From Rhodobacterales bacterium HKCCE2091 (GTDB lineage Bacteria > Pseudomonadota > Alphaproteobacteria > Rhodobacterales > Rhodobacteraceae), in assembly GCA_015689685.1 (NCBI GenBank), contig WVSL01000003.1:354173-418172 (forward strand): DNA of 64,000 nucleotides. Direction: 5' to 3'. Every line of letters starts with the position of its first letter. Positions within the stretch are counted from its first letter, which is position 1. The position numbers were made by a program, and so were the translations under genes. The notes under the pieces were generated by a model, which saw only the letters and a list, made by a program, of their open reading frames with translations, was not told the origin of the DNA and did no database searches. Positions 63,774 through 64,000 of the stretch are shown one piece after another.

Positions 63774-64000
63774 TCAGTTTCCCGAACGCGGCAGGATGAT
63801 CTGGCGCTGGCCGCCCGCGGGACCGATCGGGCCCGAGCCGACATCATCGGCCGCGGGGTCGATGATGGCGGGTTCCGTCGCGGCGGGTTCGATGGCGGCG
63901 GGCTCGGTGGCGGCAGGGGCGCTCGCGGCGCCCTCGCCCGGCGGCGGCAGGGGTTGCGCCTCGGCGGCGGCGGGCTCGACCGCGACGGCGGCATCCGGTG
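63774..64000 (-). CDS. C-terminal part of an acidic Ala/Pro-rich protein (starts outside window)
   Basis: Minus-strand reading frame open from the right edge to a TGA at 63774-63776, about 74 residues. The sequence is low-complexity with EPAA-type units (EPAAIEPAATEPA), then a conserved-looking end (DDVGSGPIGPAGGQRQIILP, then RSGN). The Glu/Asp content and third-position GC fit a real coding tail, while other frames here give Arg/Pro-rich shadows. The body of the protein is not in view; as the gene upstream of the FHA operon it may be a further component of it. Confidence 0.6.
   Translation of the reverse strand, partial: PDAAVAVEPAAAEAQPLPPPGEGAASAPAATEPAAIEPAATEPAIIDPAADDVGSGPIGPAGGQRQIILPRSGN

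Noticed and set aside
63647..63994. 115-codon Arg/Pro-rich minus frame at the right edge
   Set aside because: Wrong phase; the adjacent frame ending at 63774 has the acidic coding composition.

Overview
The window is GC-rich chromosomal DNA of an alphaproteobacterium, most probably a member of the Rhodobacterales (Roseobacter/Rhodobacter group). This rests on gene content and protein style: a CtrA regulator next to a SciP-type (DUF1153) CtrA inhibitor, a Usg protein, a B12-dependent ribonucleotide reductase (NrdJ), TrmFO, glutamyl-Q tRNA(Asp) synthetase, a duplicated cold-shock-domain protein beside a DUF192 protein, and the frr-pyrH-uppS neighbourhood. Most of the window is ordinary core genome. 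I saw no phage, insertion sequence or CRISPR array. Three tRNA genes are present: Pro(TGG), Leu(CAA) and Asp(GTC), all on the minus strand.

Layout. 1-2.4 kb: uppS (runs off the left edge), frr and pyrH on the minus strand. 2.4-5.5 kb: a low-complexity repeat, miaA, a MarC-family protein and an AraC regulator. 5.7-13.3 kb: a complete peptide-type ABC importer (binding protein, two permeases, a fused double ATPase) that carries two paralogous secreted four-cysteine proteins and an 11-nt tandem repeat. 13.4-15.2 kb: a DUF1206 protein and an exported metallo-beta-lactamase-fold protein. 15.4-21.5 kb (minus): nrdJ with an NrdR box, tRNA-Pro, DUF192, double cold-shock protein, pdxH. 21.6-23.6 kb: fabI, a LysE exporter, a xanthine phosphoribosyltransferase. 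23.7-25.4 kb (minus): aroK-aroB. 25.5-30 kb: a tight run with xerD, a CNNM/CorC-type protein and a MocA-like nucleotidyltransferase. 30.5-36.3 kb: tRNA-Leu, DedA, dsbB, usg, gyrA, then a small-membrane-protein pair and a VOC gene that appears to have lost its start codon. 36.4-43.5 kb: a beta-barrel-like exported protein, trmFO, a methyltransferase, gluQ, hisI, an Fe-S scaffold, a soluble chemotaxis-type protein. 43.7-49.5 kb (minus): a 40-residue membrane peptide, recG, ligA, ctrA, sciP. 49.6-53.9 kb: mnmA, an unknown exported protein, tRNA-Asp, an EamA exporter and a pirin.

The most unusual part is 54.2-64 kb. Two paralogous transmembrane Ser/Thr protein kinases on the plus strand converge, with only 9 nt between stop codons, on a minus-strand operon. 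That operon encodes an FHA/zinc-ribbon protein, an FHA domain fused to a flavoprotein-like oxidoreductase, a four-helix membrane protein and a TauE/SafE-type transporter. Both kinases end in the same predicted periplasmic four-cysteine domain. FHA domains read phospho-threonine, so the simplest reading is one phospho-signalling module that couples an envelope signal to a redox enzyme and anion transport. I do not recognise this combination as a named system.

A second genome-level pattern is an intergenic repeat found in three separate gaps (about 23.65, 41.12 and 50.84 kb). All three gaps lie between convergent genes. Each copy has a shared core followed by GC-rich hairpins.
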